NCBI GenBank assembly: GCA_964528575.1
Contig: CAZGTQ010000397.1
Coordinates: 1 to 23,094, forward strand
Direction: 5' to 3'
DNA: 23,094 nucleotides
From: CAZGTQ01 sp964528575
GTDB lineage: Bacteria > Planctomycetota > UBA1135 > GCA-002686595
The notes under the pieces: model-generated
What the model saw: the letters and a program-made list of their open reading frames with translations, nothing else
Database searches by the model: none
Told to the model about the DNA's origin: nothing
Made by a program: the position numbers and the translations under genes
Part shown: positions 22,955-23,094 of the stretch, piece by piece
How positions within the stretch are numbered: the first letter of the stretch is position 1
Layout: every line of letters begins with the position of its first letter

Positions 22955-23094
22955 TCAGCTGCGCACCTGGTGCGCCGCCTTCCACTCGGCGACCGACTCG
23001 GCCTTGCGCGAGAGCGGGTGGATGCTCCGCTCGCCCGCGTCCTGACGCCACGAGAGCGCCTCGCCGAACGTCAGCCGGCGCGTGACGAAGCCCA
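22955..23094 (-). CDS. C-terminal fragment of an unidentified protein
   Basis: The last 45 codons of a minus-strand gene that enters from the right edge and stops with TGA at 22955-22957. The visible part reads GFVTRRLTFGEALSWRQDAG at its start and ends AEWKAAHQVRS. It is hydrophilic and probably helical. The codons have the high third-position GC of the other genes, which supports this frame over the overlapping minus-strand frame that begins at 23051. I do not recognise the family. Confidence 0.55.
   Translation of the reverse strand, partial: GFVTRRLTFGEALSWRQDAGERSIHPLSRKAESVAEWKAAHQVRS

Noticed and set aside
22857..23051. A 64-codon minus-strand frame overlapping the peptide gene and the terminator hairpin
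   Set aside because: It overlaps the peptide's 3' end and the hairpin, and the better-supported frame in the same place ends at 22955 with normal codon use.
1..23094. tRNA, rRNA, insertion sequence, integrase or attachment site
   Set aside because: I looked on both strands and saw no cloverleaf-like segment, transposase or integrase motif, or terminal inverted repeats.

Overview
This is a very GC-rich bacterial window with tightly packed genes on both strands. The organism is probably a high-GC member of Planctomycetota. The strongest clue is an ECF sigma factor read divergently from a large Ser/Thr kinase with a transmembrane segment and tetratricopeptide repeats, a pairing frequent in that phylum. 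Lipoproteins and lipid A/LPS-core type genes (Kdo hydroxylase, heptosyltransferase-like GT9, WaaE-like GT2, GT4) indicate a Gram-negative envelope. Myxococcota or another high-GC Gram-negative lineage cannot be excluded from sequence alone.

Layout. 1-345 is non-coding, with an operator-like palindrome. 346-1893 (+) encodes an HDOD-GGDEF diguanylate cyclase. 1907-2518 (-) is the ECF sigma factor and 2561-5860 (+) the kinase, sharing a 42-bp divergent promoter region. 5872-5967 holds four tandem 24-bp units, each a small hairpin, where the kinase converges with recG (5956-7989, -). Upstream of recG on the minus strand are a GH113-like lipoprotein (8104-10426, frameshifted in this sequence and apparently lacking both catalytic glutamates), an ICMT-like membrane methyltransferase (10434-11063) and a GT2 (11112-11978). 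An envelope-glycan group follows: GT9 (12260-13306, -), Kdo hydroxylase (13358-14314, +) and GT4 (14281-15390, -). Next come a zinc-metallopeptidase lipoprotein (15489-16385, +) and a lipoprotein built of repeated Ca2+-loop modules (16370-18280, -).

The right end is the most unusual part. Three plus-strand genes (18553-22891) are joined by ATGA stop/start overlaps: two different cobalamin-binding-type radical SAM enzymes, each with a C-terminal winged-helix-like tail, and then a 53-residue peptide with an acidic helical leader-like part and a short C-terminal tail. This is the layout of a RiPP (ribosomally made, post-translationally modified peptide) pathway of a class I cannot name. The window ends in a convergent partial gene of unknown function.

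Two cross-cutting patterns stand out. A roughly 90-95 bp intergenic element occurs twice (12120-12209 and 18426-18520), each time beside a GC-alternating tract and upstream of a minus-strand gene. Three plus-strand genes have a TANNNT hexamer exactly 6 nt before the ATG, as expected for leaderless transcripts.
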